Assembly (NCBI GenBank): GCA_947044365.1
Contig: OX345636.1
Coordinates: 6,964,001-7,028,000 of the forward strand
DNA length: 64,000 nt
Direction of reading: 5' to 3'
Source of the DNA: Petrosia ficiformis
Lineage: Eukaryota; Porifera; Demospongiae; Haplosclerida; Petrosiidae
The notes below the pieces were generated by a model. It was not told the origin of the DNA and searched no databases. It was given only the letters and a program-made list of their open reading frames with translations. Positions 31,265 through 44,129 of this stretch are shown one piece after another. The position numbers were made by a program, and so were the translations under genes. Every line of letters starts with the position of its first letter. Position 1 is the stretch's first letter.

Positions 31265-31870
31265 ATCTTGTAGGTATCAAACAGTACCCGAAACACTATC
31301 AACAACTCATTCAGACTACTACAATACTAGATCTATCTAACAGTACCTGAAACACTATCAACAACTCATCCAGACAACTACAAAACTTAGATCCATCAAA
31401 CAGTACCTGAAACACTATCAACAACTCATTCAGACTACTACAATACTAGATCTATCAAACAGTACCTGAAACACTATCAACAACTCATTCAGACTACTAC
31501 AATACTAGATCTATCACACAGTACCTGAAACACTATCAACAACTCATTCAGACTACTACAATACTAGATCTATCAAACAGTACCTGAAACACTATCAACA
31601 ACTCATCCAGACAACTACAAAACTAGATCTATCAAACAGTACCTGAAACACTATCAACAACTCATTCAGACTACTACAATACTAGATCTATCAAACAGTA
31701 CCTGAAACACTATCAACAACTCATTCAGACTACTACAATACTAGATCTATCAAACAGTACCTGAAACACTATCAACAACTCATCCAGACAACTACAAAAC
31801 TAGATCTATCAAACAGTACCTGAAACACTATCAACAACTCATCCAGACAACTACAAAACTAGATCTATCT
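31265..31870. repeat. 59-bp minisatellite, about ten units
   Basis: The unit contains AACAGTACCTGAAACACTAT, then CAACAACTCATTCAGACTAC, then TAGATCTATC. CAGTACC recurs at 31282, 31341, 31401, 31460 and onward. Two variants alternate (ATTCAGACTACTACAATAC and ATCCAGACAACTACAAAAC), which hints at multi-unit duplication. Confidence 0.92.
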
Positions 31871-32325
31871 AAAAACTGCCTTTTTATAGCATATTGTACA
31901 ACAACAGTAATACAGATCGGCACATAAATGTAGCACCTTCTGTTGAAGAAATAGATATCTACATGTACCTCTGTTTACTAACTCAATTGCTACCTACAAA
32001 AGCCTAACAAACACTGCTAAATACTATTTCAGTTAACCATTAGTGGCATGTACATGTACATGTATATTATTTGATTAACATTGTACAATGTATTTCAATA
32101 TTTCGATATGCATTCAGCGAAATGATTTATCATATCATTTTACTGTATTGATATCTAAATACTGATATATCACTGATCCTTAGGTAGTACTGTCATATAT
32201 AGTTGGTCTGCTTTATGCACTCATCTAATAAATTGATTGTATACAAATATACTTAGCAGTTGTGAATCATTATTATATTTCCATCTGGTTCCTTTCATGA
32301 TATATGTATATTCATGATTTTGTAG

Positions 32326-32581
32326 ATGGTGCATTTGTTAACATAGCGTACATTAATCTCTCGTCTATCCTGACAATTATGATGAGGTTATTACATTATT
32401 GGATAATATACCTCTCCAGATCTCCTGTTGAGGTAAGTAATGGAAATCTGAATATTATGCTACATTACTTGTACAAATATATTATTACAAACATGGGCTT
32501 TAGTGATATCATCTGGTATTCCTACAGGTATATAACCTCTTCTCCAGTAGCTTTTTCATGAAATCAGGAGAAGATAAATAG
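32326..32581 (+). CDS. Candidate last two exons of an unknown gene
   Basis: The first exon is 32326-32432. It follows TTTTGTAG, ends at GAG/GTAAGT, and reads GAFVNIAYINLSSILTIMMR then LLHYWIIYLSRSPVE. The second is 32528-32581. It follows ATTCCTACAG and reads VYNLFSSSFFMKSGEDK before TAG, and its phase fits. The donor is a consensus site. The first exon is hydrophobic enough for a membrane helix. No family is recognised and no upstream exons are found between 31870 and 32325. Confidence 0.4.
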
Positions 32582-33109
32582 ATGAACTCTTGGAATGTAT
32601 TAGTTATATACATGTAGCTTCAATACCACTAAAGAAAGTCACAGAAGTAAAATGTAAAACGTAAGGTCATCATTCAAACAATACATGAAAAAGAAGCCAA
32701 TCAAAAGAGGTATAAAAGTCTGGGTTTGAGTTGATACTATAAATTGTAGTGTTAAGACTTTGATGTTTATATAGTAAATGAAGTGACCATTGTAACACAA
32801 TTAGGTACTTATTTTTTACCAAAATAAGTTGGAATCTTGAATTATAAAAAATGTAATGGTTATAGAGCCCCCCAAAACCAGTTGTTAAATGCCTCCCCAC
32901 AAATTTTAATCATTTTAATAATGTAAACAATTGGTAAAATTTCATCATAGCTTCATCAGCCCCTAATTCCTTATGAGACATTATATCTTTTTATAAACAT
33001 ATACTAATACGCGTGTTTGACACGAATGTGCCTTTTAAGTTACATCTGATAATTATGTACTGTAATATATCAATATTTAATCCTACTACCCTATATAGAT
33101 TTACATGTA

Positions 33110-33366
33110 CATGTTCAGTATACATCTAGTCTTATATACATGTACATTTACAAATGTACTGTACACTCATTATGTACACTTTATGTACATGTACATTTAC
33201 AAGTGTACTGTACACTCATTATGTACACTTTATATACATGTACATTTACGAATGTACTGTACACTCATTATGTACACTTTATGTACATGTACATTTACAA
33301 GTGTACTGTACACTCATTATGTACAGTTTATGTACATGTACATTTACAAGTGTACTGTACACTTTA
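33110..33366. repeat. 49-bp minisatellite, segment 1
   Basis: The unit contains TGTACATTTACAAGTGTACTG, cut here to TACATTTACAAGTGTACTG, then TACACTCATTATGTACACTTT. CATTTAC recurs at 33145, 33194 and 33243. Segments continue at 34412, 37016 and 37136 after insertions. Confidence 0.92.
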
Positions 33367-34411
33367 CAGTAGCCCTCAATAAAAAGTTCCCGTACAGTAA
33401 ACGTACTACGCACGTACAACTTGCGTATTACGCTGTGAGTACGCTACGATACGTACGTAGTTTGTATTCGTTACGGTACGTATACGCCCACATTACAAAT
33501 AATAATTAAAGAGTGATTAATTAACCCTTTACCGACTATAATTGAGTTTTCGTCTATATAAATTTTCAACACTATAACTCTCATATTTTACATGTATAAG
33601 ACTCAACATTCTAACTTGCTTTGTGGAAAGAAGAGTCTTTAAAAAAACCCATTTATGTAAAATTTATACTTTTCTATCAGCAGAACGAGAGAAAGGCGAA
33701 CGTTTGTAAGTATAGTAGTCGACGGGCAACGCCCACTTTTTGTCTAGTCTGTATAACGTCTGAATTTTGAGCAACCATGACTTTTAACTCACTTAGTCAT
33801 ACAGAAGACCTTCTAAGAAAGCCATTGGTACCAGAAACATGCTTCGTTAGCTGCAGGAAAGCAGCAAGACGAGTGTTTGAAACTGTAGTAGTCATCTGTA
33901 AGTCAACTATACTTCTGATTTCTGCCGTTATTTTTAACGGCCATCCAGAGCCATGTCGTCTACAAATCCTTCCAGATGAACTGTAGAGTTATAAATTTGT
34001 GTATTCCTCGTCTGCTAGCCTTCTTCTTGAAGTTTCTTGGCAATAGTAGGCACTCTAAAACCTTTACTGTGGTAGAAGAGAATCTGCTGCTTGACATAAA
34101 CCATCGTAACACACTGAGTAGTCCTGAAAAGAACTTAAGAACGAAGATAGAAAGTAGATGCAGAAAGAGAAATAAATGAAGAATAAGACAGACCTAACAG
34201 AAACGCTAAAGAAACGAAATAAACCGCAGACGTTAGGCCTAGGCACGTGTCACTAAGGTGTGGCAATTATAATTTTACATAATTATGTACGTTACACTGC
34301 GCAATAAGTGCGTAGTCATCTACACGTAAGTAGTAATAGCGTAATACGGTAAGTAACGTAGCGCGTACGTACTACATCTACGGTACGGGAACTTTTTTTT
34401 GAGGGCTACTG
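33367..34411. mobile_element. Tc1-like non-autonomous element
   Basis: Inverted repeats (CAGTAGCCCTCAATAAAAAG left; CAGTAGCCCTCAAAAAAAAG from the right, continuing TTCCCGTAC) are flanked by TA. Excision restores the 49-bp satellite word ACTTTATGTACATG. The repeats are related to those of the decayed element at 25311. Plus-strand frames at 33777-34179 contain no DDE motif that I recognise, so transposase function is not supported. Ends are rich in TACGTA-type words. Confidence 0.85.
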
Positions 34412-34707
34412 TATGTACATGTACATTTACAAGGGTACTGTACACTCATTATGTACACTTTATGTACATGTACATTTACAAGTGTACTGTAAACTTTATG
34501 TACATGTACATTTTCAAGGGTACTGTACACTCATTATGTACACTTTATGTACATGTACATTTACAAGGGTACTGTACACTCATTATGTACACTTTATGTA
34601 CATGTACATTTACAAGTGTACTGTACACTCATTATGTACACTTTATATACATGTACATTTACAAATGTACTGTACACTCATTATGTACACTTTATGTACA
34701 TGTACAT
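34412..34707. repeat. 49-bp minisatellite, segment 2
   Basis: Same unit as segment 1, including shortened units that lack the CACTCATTATGTA part. Confidence 0.92.
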
Positions 34708-37015
34708 TAAGGATGTGCGATAATATCGATATAGCGATATTTTCATCATTTACTTTATTATCGTGATAAACGATAATAGAAACACTGATCACGATATACA
34801 TACACGTGTGTTTGCACATGCGCATTAGACTTTTGCACTTTACAGTTTTTATGTCCAAACCACAAGAAATATGGATGCTAGTTCCACTGCGTCTTTAGCC
34901 CCTCTTTCAGGGGGTAAGAGCAAAGTTTGGCGTTTTTTCGGGTTTCAAGTTGATGATAAAGGGCGACAACTAAATAAAAAAGAAGTGTTTTGCCGTGTGT
35001 GTAAGGGTCGCTTACCCTACAGTGGCAACACTACAAACTTGCTTTATCATTTACGAACTTGTCATGAAGAGGACTACAAAACAGTTTCATCATCATCCTC
35101 TTCATCTAGTACTAGTAGTTTATCATCGAATCAATCTACTCTTACTTCATATGTCGCAAATGCCAAACCATACACAAGAAGTTCTTCCCAGTTCAAGAAG
35201 TGTGAAGATGCACTACTTACATTCATCTGTAAGGACATGTTACCAGTGTGTATTGTTGATAGTCCTCATCTGAAGCTGTTTATTGAGACCTTGGATCCAC
35301 GATACCAGCCTTCATCCAGAACTCATTTCACTAGAATTTTGATTCCTGAAAAATACAATAGGGTGAAGCAACTTGTGATGCATTCTCTGCAAGAAGCAGG
35401 TCATTGCTCGTTGACAACAGATATGTGGACTGGGTGTCACAATAGATCATATATATCTCTAATCACACATTTTATAGATTCTACCATGAAAATCAAACAT
35501 TACTGCCTCATGACTAAAGAAGTTACTGAAACACACAGTGCAGAAAATCTTGCTGAAGAGCTGCGTCAGGGTATTGACGAGTGGGATCTATCTGATAAGT
35601 TATATGCAATCACAACTGATAATTGTAAGAACATAGTCAATGCTGTAGTTGATCATTTGAATGTTCTTCATATCCCTTGCATTGGGCATACCCTCCAGCT
35701 AGGTGTTCAAAAGGCGTTTACAATAAATCGTGTTGCAAACGTTTTAGGAAAGGTACGCAAGTTAGTACAACACTTTCGTAAATCATCTAAAGCAATGTAT
35801 CAACTGAGAGCCAAACAAACTGTGTTAAGCCTCCCCAAACATGAATTAATCCAACAATGTGAAACTAGATGGGGTTCTACTTATGCAATGCTGGAAAGGT
35901 TTCAAGAACAACAGGCAGCAGTATGTGCTGTTTTACTTGATAGTCCCAACAGAGTTCATTGGAAGTACTTTCCTGAAGGAGAAGATTGTACAATAATTGA
36001 GGAGCTTTTGAAAATTCTTAAACCATTTGTACAAGCTACAACACTGATGAGTGGATCATCCTACTCTACTATTGGAATAATTGCCCCTTTGTTATATAAG
36101 TTACTCGAGAAGACCCTTGCTATTACTGATGATGACAGTACAACAGCTAGGAGTGTAAAAATGGAAATTTATACTGATCTACAGGATCGTTATAAAGCTA
36201 GAGAACTTCGACTTTTGTTCAAAAAGTGTGCCTATTTTGATCCTAGATTCAAGGATCTTTCTCCATTTGTACCAGAAGATTAACATGATGATATTATCGA
36301 AAGTATCAAGCTTGATATGCTTGCATTAGTTCCAGAAGAAGAAGTAATACGCTCTGAAATCTCCATCAATACAGAAGATCGGCCCTCTATTATTAATAAT
36401 GTTAGTAAAGACAGTAATTCTCCTTAATCTACTTCTGTCGTATCCAGTGATGCTAATCCTCCTAAAAAAAGGAAGATTGCATCATCTCTGTTTTCAGATT
36501 TTTCTAGTTCAAGACATCATAGAGGGAATTCTGCATTAGACATTGTGGAATCAGAAATTATACGCTACAATGAGGAAGATTTACTAGATTACGATAGTGA
36601 TCCTCTGGAGTGGTGGGGTAAACATCAACATCACTACCCTACCATGGCCAAAGTAGTAAGAAAGTTATGGTGTGCTCCTGCCACTAGTGTACGTTCTGAA
36701 GAATTATTCTCGTTAGCTGGAAACGTATTATCACAACGTCATAATAGGTTACTACCAGAAAACGTAGATCGGTTGGTATTTTTATGTAACAATATTAATG
36801 AAATAAACAAAGTTGAATAAAATTTTGTTTACTTTTGATTACTTTACTTAACTCCATTACTTTTTTGTCTTTTCTTTGGTGTTTCTTTTAATTTTGTTAT
36901 ATTTTTTGATTTTTTTTTTTTCAAACTGAATGAAATGTGTAATGATTATCGTGATTATTGGGATAAATGTTGATATGATAATCAGCAAACAAGGTTTTAA
37001 TGATACACATCCTTA
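34708..37015 (+). mobile_element. hAT (ZBED/Ac-like) DNA transposon
   Basis: Ends TAAGGATGTG/CACATCCTTA are short inverted repeats flanked by the exact 8-bp duplication ATGTACAT (34700-34707 and 37016-37023). This matches hAT rules, and excision restores the 49-bp satellite. Palindromic GATAATATCGATATAGCGAT words near the left end and ATTATCGTGATTATT near the right end may be transposase sites. It contains one transposase gene with two stop codons. Confidence 0.93.
34871..36820 (+). pseudogene. hAT transposase (BED finger), two in-frame stops
   Basis: One frame runs 649 codons from MDASSTASLAP. A BED zinc finger is at about 20-65 (KVWRFFGFQVDD, CRVCKGRL, HLRTCH). The RNase H-like catalytic core has LTTDMWTG and AITTDNCKNIV with catalytic Asp residues, then PCIGHTLQL and CETRWGST. 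The C-terminal dimerisation region is at the end (DPLEWWGKHQHHYPTMAKV, SVRSEELFSLAGNVLS). TAA codons at 36281 and 36424 are the only breaks, and frame and length are otherwise normal. A KKRKI-type basic patch after the second stop could be a nuclear signal. Loss of the C-terminus should abolish dimerisation. Confidence 0.92.
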
Positions 37016-37065
37016 ATGTACATTTACAAGTGTACTGTACACTCATTATGTACACTTTATATACA
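37016..37065. repeat. 49-bp minisatellite, segment 3
   Basis: About one unit between the hAT element and a SINE tail fragment. Confidence 0.8.
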
Positions 37066-37083
37066 TGATGTTATTGGAGATGT

Positions 37084-37122
<39 letters not shown>

Positions 37123-37135
37123 CACCTGAGGCAAT
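37066..37135 (-). mobile_element. SINE tail fragment with (GAAA)n
   Basis: CATGATGTTATTGGAGATGT, then (GAAA)n, then GACACCTGAGGCAATG is the reversed 3' end of the tRNA-headed SINE. The tRNA body is missing. It is embedded in the 49-bp satellite. Confidence 0.8.
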
Positions 37136-38230
37136 GTGTACATTTACAAATGTACTGTACACTCATTATGTACACTTTATGTACATGTACATTTACAAGT
37201 GTACTGTACACTCATTATGTACAGTTTATGTACATGTACATTTACAAGTGTACTGTACACTATGTACATGTACATTTACAAGGGTACTGTACACTCATTA
37301 TGTACACTTTATGTACATGTACATTTACAAGTGTACTGTAAACTTTATGTACATGTACATTTACAAGGGTACTGTACACTCATTATGTACACTTTATGTA
37401 CATGTACATTTACAAGTGTACTGTACACTCATTATGTACACTTTATATACATGTACATTTACAAATGTACTGTACGCTCATTATGTACACTTTATGTACA
37501 TGTACATTACAAGTGTACTGTACACTCATTATGTACACTTTATATACATGTACATTTACAAATGTACTGTACACTCATTATGTACAGTTTATGTACATGT
37601 ACATTTACAAGTGTACTGTACACTTTATGTACATGTACATTTACAAGGGTACTGTACACTCATTATGTACAGTTTATGTACATGTACATTTACAAGTGTA
37701 CTGTACACTTTATGTACATGTACATTTACAAGGGTACTGTACACTCATTATGTACACTTTATGTACATGTACATTTACAAGTGTACTGTACACTTTATGT
37801 ACATGTACATTTACAAGGGTACTGTACACTCATTATGTACACTTTATGTACATGTACATTTACAAGTGTACTGTACACTCATTATGTACACTTTATATAC
37901 ATGTACATTTACAAATGTACTGTACACTCATTATGTACACTTTATGTACATGTACATTACAAGTGTACTGTACACTCATTATGTACACTTTATATACATG
38001 TACATTTACAAATGTACTGTACACTCATTATGTACACTTTATGTACATGTACATTTACAAGTGTACTGTAAACGTTATGTACATGTACATTTACAAGGGT
38101 ACTGTACACTCATTATGTACACTTTATGTACATGTACATTTACAAGTGTACTGTACACTTTATGTACATGTTCATATGTCATGTACATGTTCATATGTCA
38201 TGTACACATGTGTCATGTACAGTATACAAT
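37136..38230. repeat. 49-bp minisatellite, main array with higher-order period
   Basis: About 24 units of 49 bp and shortened units are present. Variant centres (ACAAATG, ACAAGTG, ACAAGGG) occur in a fixed order. The rare variant TGTACATTACAAGTG occurs at 37501 and 37951, 450 bp apart, with matching neighbours, so blocks of about 450 bp were duplicated. The array is open in three plus frames because 49 is not a multiple of 3 and the unit lacks stops; the resulting ORFs of 283-409 residues are not genes. Confidence 0.92.
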
Positions 38231-38940
38231 GTATGCATATACATTGAATAGGTATACCTATAAACTATATATACATGTACATGCATTCATACTTGGGGCA
38301 CAATGTGTAGATCTCCATGTGTATCTCCATATACATTGTATACATTATATACATGTATTATAAATTGAGACTCTGTTTAAAGCAATACAATAACCATCCA
38401 ATATTTTAACAAACTTTTCATTATTATGAATGTTCCTAACAAGGGTATATAATGCTTCATCTATTATTGTTGTAGTTATAATTAATTATTAATATTTTTT
38501 TAACAAATATTACTTTGTTTCTTATAGAAAGTCAAAATTTAAAATATAGAGGGAATGGCCTCATCTTCTAATATGTACTACACAAATAAAGGTTTGTAAC
38601 TTTGTATATTTATTAAAATCTACACTATCAATTATTTATAAATTTGTACATTTATCCTAAATTCTATACCATTTTGAAATATTTAAAATATATACTCATG
38701 TACTTTCCCTGTGGCACATGTAGGATTTCATACAGCGGGGTGAAGGGGGGATATCTCCCCTAACTAAAGTTACCCCCTGCTAGATTTCAGACCAAATGTA
38801 TTTCAACATACAATAACATCTCTGCTACAAGCCTTTTGGAGCTCCAAAAGCCACCAGAAGCAACCTCATAAAGCCTAAATTTATAAAAATTCCTGGGGAA
38901 GCACTCTCAAACCATGTGTGTGTGTGTGTGTGTATGTGAC
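38231..38940. other. Geneless AT-rich stretch
   Basis: No exon, repeat array or terminal repeats recognised. Confidence 0.5.
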
Positions 38941-38944
38941 TATG

Positions 38945-39208
38945 CATATGCAGTAGTACATGTGTGTGTATGTGACTATGCATATACAATAGCACATGTG
39001 TGTGTGTATGTGACTATACATATACAGTAGTACATGTGTGTATATGTGACTATACATATACAGCAGTACATGTGTGTATATGTGACTATACATATACAGT
39101 AGTACATGTGTGTATATGTGACTATACATATACAGCAGTACATGTGTGTATATGTGACTATACATATACAGCAGTACATGTGTGTATATGTGACTATACA
39201 TATACAGT
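38945..39208. repeat. 36-bp minisatellite, about seven units
   Basis: The unit contains TACATGTGTGTATATGTGAC, then TATACATATACAG(T/C)AG, at 36-base steps (39031, 39067, 39103). Because 36 is a multiple of 3, frames on both strands stay open as 12-residue repeats. These are artefacts. Confidence 0.92.
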
Positions 39209-39304
39209 GTGATTTAGGAAACAACTTGAGAATGATTCAGTCACTGATAAGGAAATAACTGCAGACAATATTTGAATATAATAAAAAATTACAATTATTC
39301 TAAT

Positions 39305-39620
39305 ATTTGTGTGTGTGTGTGTGCATTACAACTTACACTCCATTTCCTACTATATAGATTACAAGTGCAGTGGTACAATCCAGACTTGAAAACAGCTTCA
39401 ATCACGTGGATAAAATAAATTGGTAGAGCTACAAATTGACAGCTGCTGAAAACTTAGAGCCAGATCGAAGTTGTAGCAGCCACTACTTCAATTATACTTC
39501 ATTTCAAGCTGTGATTCGACAGCAATAGGCTTCAAGTAAGATGAGCTGTGTTTCAGTGAACTCTTTTGCTACCAGACGTCTTCTGAAAGTTGTTAAGTTA
39601 AAGCCATAAATCAAAATCAT
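39305..39620 (-). repeat. Interspersed repeat family R2, copy 2 (reversed, diverged)
   Basis: (TG)n followed by CATTACAACTTACACTCCAT is the reverse complement of the end of the 8690-9060 copy. Similarity fades after about 39500. Confidence 0.5.
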
Positions 39621-42600
39621 TCTTTGTTAGTTGCAGGAAAAAACCAAGGCGAGTATTAAGTACAGTAGTCAGTGGAAACTCACGCTTACACGGAACAATA
39701 ATTAATTAATTGAAGGCATGTTATCACCACACCCACTTCCTGTTAGTATTTAAAGCATGCAGAGAACACGCTAAATGCGCTTTGCGGAAAACGCTGGTAT
39801 TTACCCATTTTCTGTCTCTATCTACCTGTGTGTTAGATTAATTACTATGGAGTACACAATAGTCACTGTAGATTTTGTACACATGTCGTCTTTTGAGTGT
39901 GGTGAATGGGATTTTCCAGGGAAAACATCTCCACTCCTCTGTATGTGATATGAAACACACATCCTCACACATATATTAACACACACTTATAATTATATAT
40001 ATACCTACCACAATAATTATTATACTCTCTCTCTCTCTCTATTTCATGTTATGATACTTCCCACTTATTTCAAGCAGAGTTGCAAAAAAGAACTGACAAC
40101 TTTCACACCCGTTGTAAAATTTAATATTGATCTCTGTTTTTTTCATATTATTTTTTATCATTAATTTTGGTGTTAATACTATGTATGTACTGAATACATG
40201 AAGTCAGAGTGACATTCAACCTTCCAGACCAGTTTCCAGCCCCACCCAATATAACACCTGATTGCAAAGGAGGTAGGTACTGGATGGAGCTAACCCGGAC
40301 CAGGAGCTATATATGTATGCAGTAGTTATTACCTGCTCTAGTTGCCATTGTGACCAAGAATATAGCTAATATATGTTAGTGGTGAATATCACATCTTTAA
40401 TTATGTTTTAATCCATATGATAAATAGTAAACTTGAGTTTTTAAGAGTATGCCCAGATGCCCAAACAGTAATCAAGAGTATTAAAATTATAAAGCTAATT
40501 TCAACTTTCATGGTGAGTGCATGTATTCAATCAAGCAATAATGGATCAGTGCAATTCCTTCTACAAAATATAACAAGGCAAAAAGATCCTGTGCTTTTTT
40601 GTGTGTTTGGTATCTTATGTTTTACCACATAATAATTATATTTGAATAACCCATGTATATATGTGCGTGTAGTACATATTTAATTAACTTGCAAATGCAT
40701 TTGAAAAACAATGCAATAAGCAGAAACTGAATCTGAGAAGCACTTTCATCATGCAAACCTAAATTTTATTAATTAGTACTAGAAATCTAGAAAACAAATT
40801 AAAATGTGAATACATTGCTCCAAATGCATATTGATCCATATCGGTGTTTTTTGTATGCAGTAATTTAAATGAGTTATAATTATTATATAAATTATAATAA
40901 TATTATACACTATATATGATGTGGCTATACTGGGCAATAGTTATTAGTAAAAAATCCAATGCACATGGATGAACATATAACCCTGAACTTAGAACACCTA
41001 ATCCCAAATTCAAGTCAAAATGTCAAAGTTATGGTCCTGCTCTGTGGATCAAAGTTGAAACTTCCAATCCTATATTGTTCAAATCACAAATGTTGTCCTT
41101 ACACACATACAAAAAAAACATACGACGCTGCACTTAGGATAAAACTATAACACCCATGCCTGGTTCACACCACAAGATTGTGACATAGTGGGTTTTGATC
41201 ATACCATATTAGTTGATCCAAGTTATGGTACAATCAACCCCTGCCTGTAACACCAATTGTACTCAAAATGAATGTGTGTGTAAATTAAATTTAAAACACA
41301 TTCATACGTTAATTGCAGTTGCAAACACCATACTACAAGTAATGTGATATACACTGAAATTAAGAAACTATGAATACTTATAACATGTTACAAGATTTAG
41401 TTAAAAAAGACAATAACTTGATAATAATTAAATCATGCAAAAATGAAGTAAAGAATGTAATTCAGCTGAAGAAAGTCTCCTAGTAGTTAGTGTATAAGTA
41501 CGGGTAACACAGTAATCCATAGAATACTTAGAATTTGGAAAAAATTAATTATCTAGCTACAACGCTTTCCAAATTAAATCATCTCTGTATTAAATTGTTA
41601 CTATAATTATTATTGAAATGATGCATTTGTTCCAGATTATGAAAAGGGATACCTTATCCTTATAATAGTTTTTTAGTGTGGGGATTGTGTTATCCCTACA
41701 GATTTCAGAGTGTGGGTGCTGTTAATCAACTATCTGGGAAAATATTTTCAAAGACTATAACCATCAGTGTCATGATGATGCAGTGATAGAGAGATATCAG
41801 CCAGATGACACAACTCAGAAACACATAGCTAAATGGTCTCCTGATAATAGTGAAGGGATAACTAACACTCTCTTGAAGAAGGAGTTCACGAGAGAACATC
41901 AGTAGTAATAATTTTACTGATGAAGGTAAATTCTCAAAGTATATTTTCTGATACCTCTCTTCCTTGAAACACTTTAGTAACAATTGAAATCTATGTTTCA
42001 AACACTCAAAATATAAATTTACAAAATATTCTCTTATTCAAATTTCATATTTTAGTTTCCAGCCCAAAATTTAAAAGTTAAAGAGGGAGTAATGTCTATC
42101 TCACAGCTATTACATAACTAGTTGCTAAATATTCTATTTTCGTGACTAATTATTATTATTATTATCACCAAAATTATACAACTCAGATAAGATGTATGAC
42201 TGAGTCGAATGAGTTTAAGGAGTTGATTGCTGAAGGTACAAAGAAGTTAGAGTGAAGGAAAATTAGATGGAGTAGTCGAACAGTATATAGGCAAATGTAG
42301 TAAAAATGTAGGCACCACAGTGATTTTGGATATGGAATCCTCTCTTTCATAATTTGTCTCTGACTCAACAAACAAATCAATGCAGGCAGACATTTTAGTT
42401 GGCAGTAACACCATTGCTTACCATGTCTGTAGCCATAGATAAAGCATCATCCAGTGTATGTATCGTGATTGATTTTTGATGATTTGTGTGTTAGAGGCTG
42501 CAAACTTTCTCTACAGATATGGTCTCTTTCTGTCATCCTGTCCTTCAAAAACACAACCAATCTGTTTGCTTATCCATCTTTCCTCTCTATTTTAACTGAT

Positions 42601-44129
42601 ATAAAATCTTCAAATTCTTCCAAAGAAGATGTGCTTCAGTAGTGTTTCGTTTATATTGTGCCATGGTTGCTGTTTTCAGATCTTTATCATCCAAGTTAGC
42701 AGGAAGGAAACATTTCAGAACTGCCTTGATAGTACTACATATTTTAGCAAATGGAATCTGTTCTGCTAATAAAATATAATGCAACTTTCGAGTCGTTGTC
42801 AAGTATTGCTTACCACCACCTTTTGTTTTATTGCTAAATCATTCATCAAAAATGTCAAATGATGGACGATGCAGCTGTAATGGTAGATATTTCTTTTTGA
42901 ACAAAAAGGCAATGCTTTAGATAACTGATCTATATTAGATAACTGAAAAGCTAAACTGATCTCTGCACGTAGACCTCCTACCTGCAGAGATCAGTCCACC
43001 TTTTTCGAGATCTCGTGCTTGCTTTTTCATTTCATCACATTACCCGCAATTTCACTGCTCTCAAATGTATTGTCAACTTCTGAACTTGTTCAGTACATTC
43101 TTTTCCTTCAACTTGCATTGCTTTCACTTGATGTTCCCCTAAGCCAAAGCTCACCACTGAGAATTGATGTTGCAAGCCTTTCAATAATTCAGTGAGCATT
43201 ATCAGAGCGGAAACTTCTTGTTTATAAATGCACGTCAATGGCAACATAAAATTTTCTAATTGCCATTTTTGTTGATGAGCATGTTTAATGACATACTTAC
43301 CTCCAGCGTTTCTAATTCGAGGAATCCATTCTTTACTTCAGTAAAATACGAGGGGTGAGCCTCAAAGCTTACTTTCACCTCTTACAGATGGCCTTGTTGG
43401 TGCAGCAATACATTTTACCGTGTTATACCACTGCTTCTGACATCCTAATAATCACATGAGGATAAGCATGCTGTAATTTGGCACACATTCATAGTGTGAA
43501 CAATCCTCTGACACTTCAAGTAGGTCATCATATGTACGATTTGTGTTACCTGTACAGGTTGAAATGATGCAAAAAAGTAGGGGAACAATACAACTGCGTT
43601 GCATGTATACCTGATGCCATTTCTTTGCCATTAAACTACCAAAACGAGATCAAACTTAGTAACCAAGGAAGAATGTAACAGGAAAGAAGAGTAGAAAATC
43701 ATATAACAAACAGCTCACTGGAAGTCATTCAAAATGGCGTATACAACAAAAAGATTGCCCACCCAGGCAGCAAAGTATATGTCTACTACCATTGGACATA
43801 ACACAAAACTTCAGCATAATAGCATGCTTTCTCCAAACTTCTCATGTGGTCAAAAGCACGAGCAGAAACCACTTTCCTGCACTTATCTGTTGAAAAAGGA
43901 GTTGAAGCTGTGCTAACGTTTTTGTGTTGCATTTAGAATCTCTCCAGTAACTCAATCATGCATTTAAAATTTTAGTGATTGATGTCATAAATCTTCAGTG
44001 ATCAATTTCCTTTGAATTTGATTTAGTTGGCAGAAATGATAAAAATTATAAATCCTAAATTTGGGTCTGCAACTGATGTAGTGATTGTAGTACATGTTTC
44101 AAACTCCAAACATTCGCTTAATCAACGTA
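39621..44129. other. Long stretch without a convincing gene
   Basis: Possible relics only. An open segment at 40194-40325 reads PAPPNITPDCKGGRYWMELT between stops and could be an old exon. Minus-strand frames at 42587-43247 have varied composition (ILLAEQIPFAKICSTIKAVL; ECTEQVQKLTIHLRAV) but no domain I know. A consensus-like minus donor (GGAG/GTAAGT) lies near 43303. A (CT)n run is at 40026-40042. Possibly a decayed element. Confidence 0.4.

Noticed and set aside
33105..34766. Several plus-strand ORFs in the left segments of the same satellite
   Set aside because: Same repeat artefact; no start context or domain.
37134..38363. Plus-strand ORFs up to 409 residues
   Set aside because: They are produced by the stop-free 49-bp minisatellite and consist of Y/H/C/T/V repeats in every frame.
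38881..39224. ORFs on both strands with 12-residue repeats
   Set aside because: The 36-bp satellite keeps frames open on both strands.
42587..43247. Minus-strand frames as a real gene
   Set aside because: Composition is plausible but there is no domain, no consistent splice chain and many stops between the frames.
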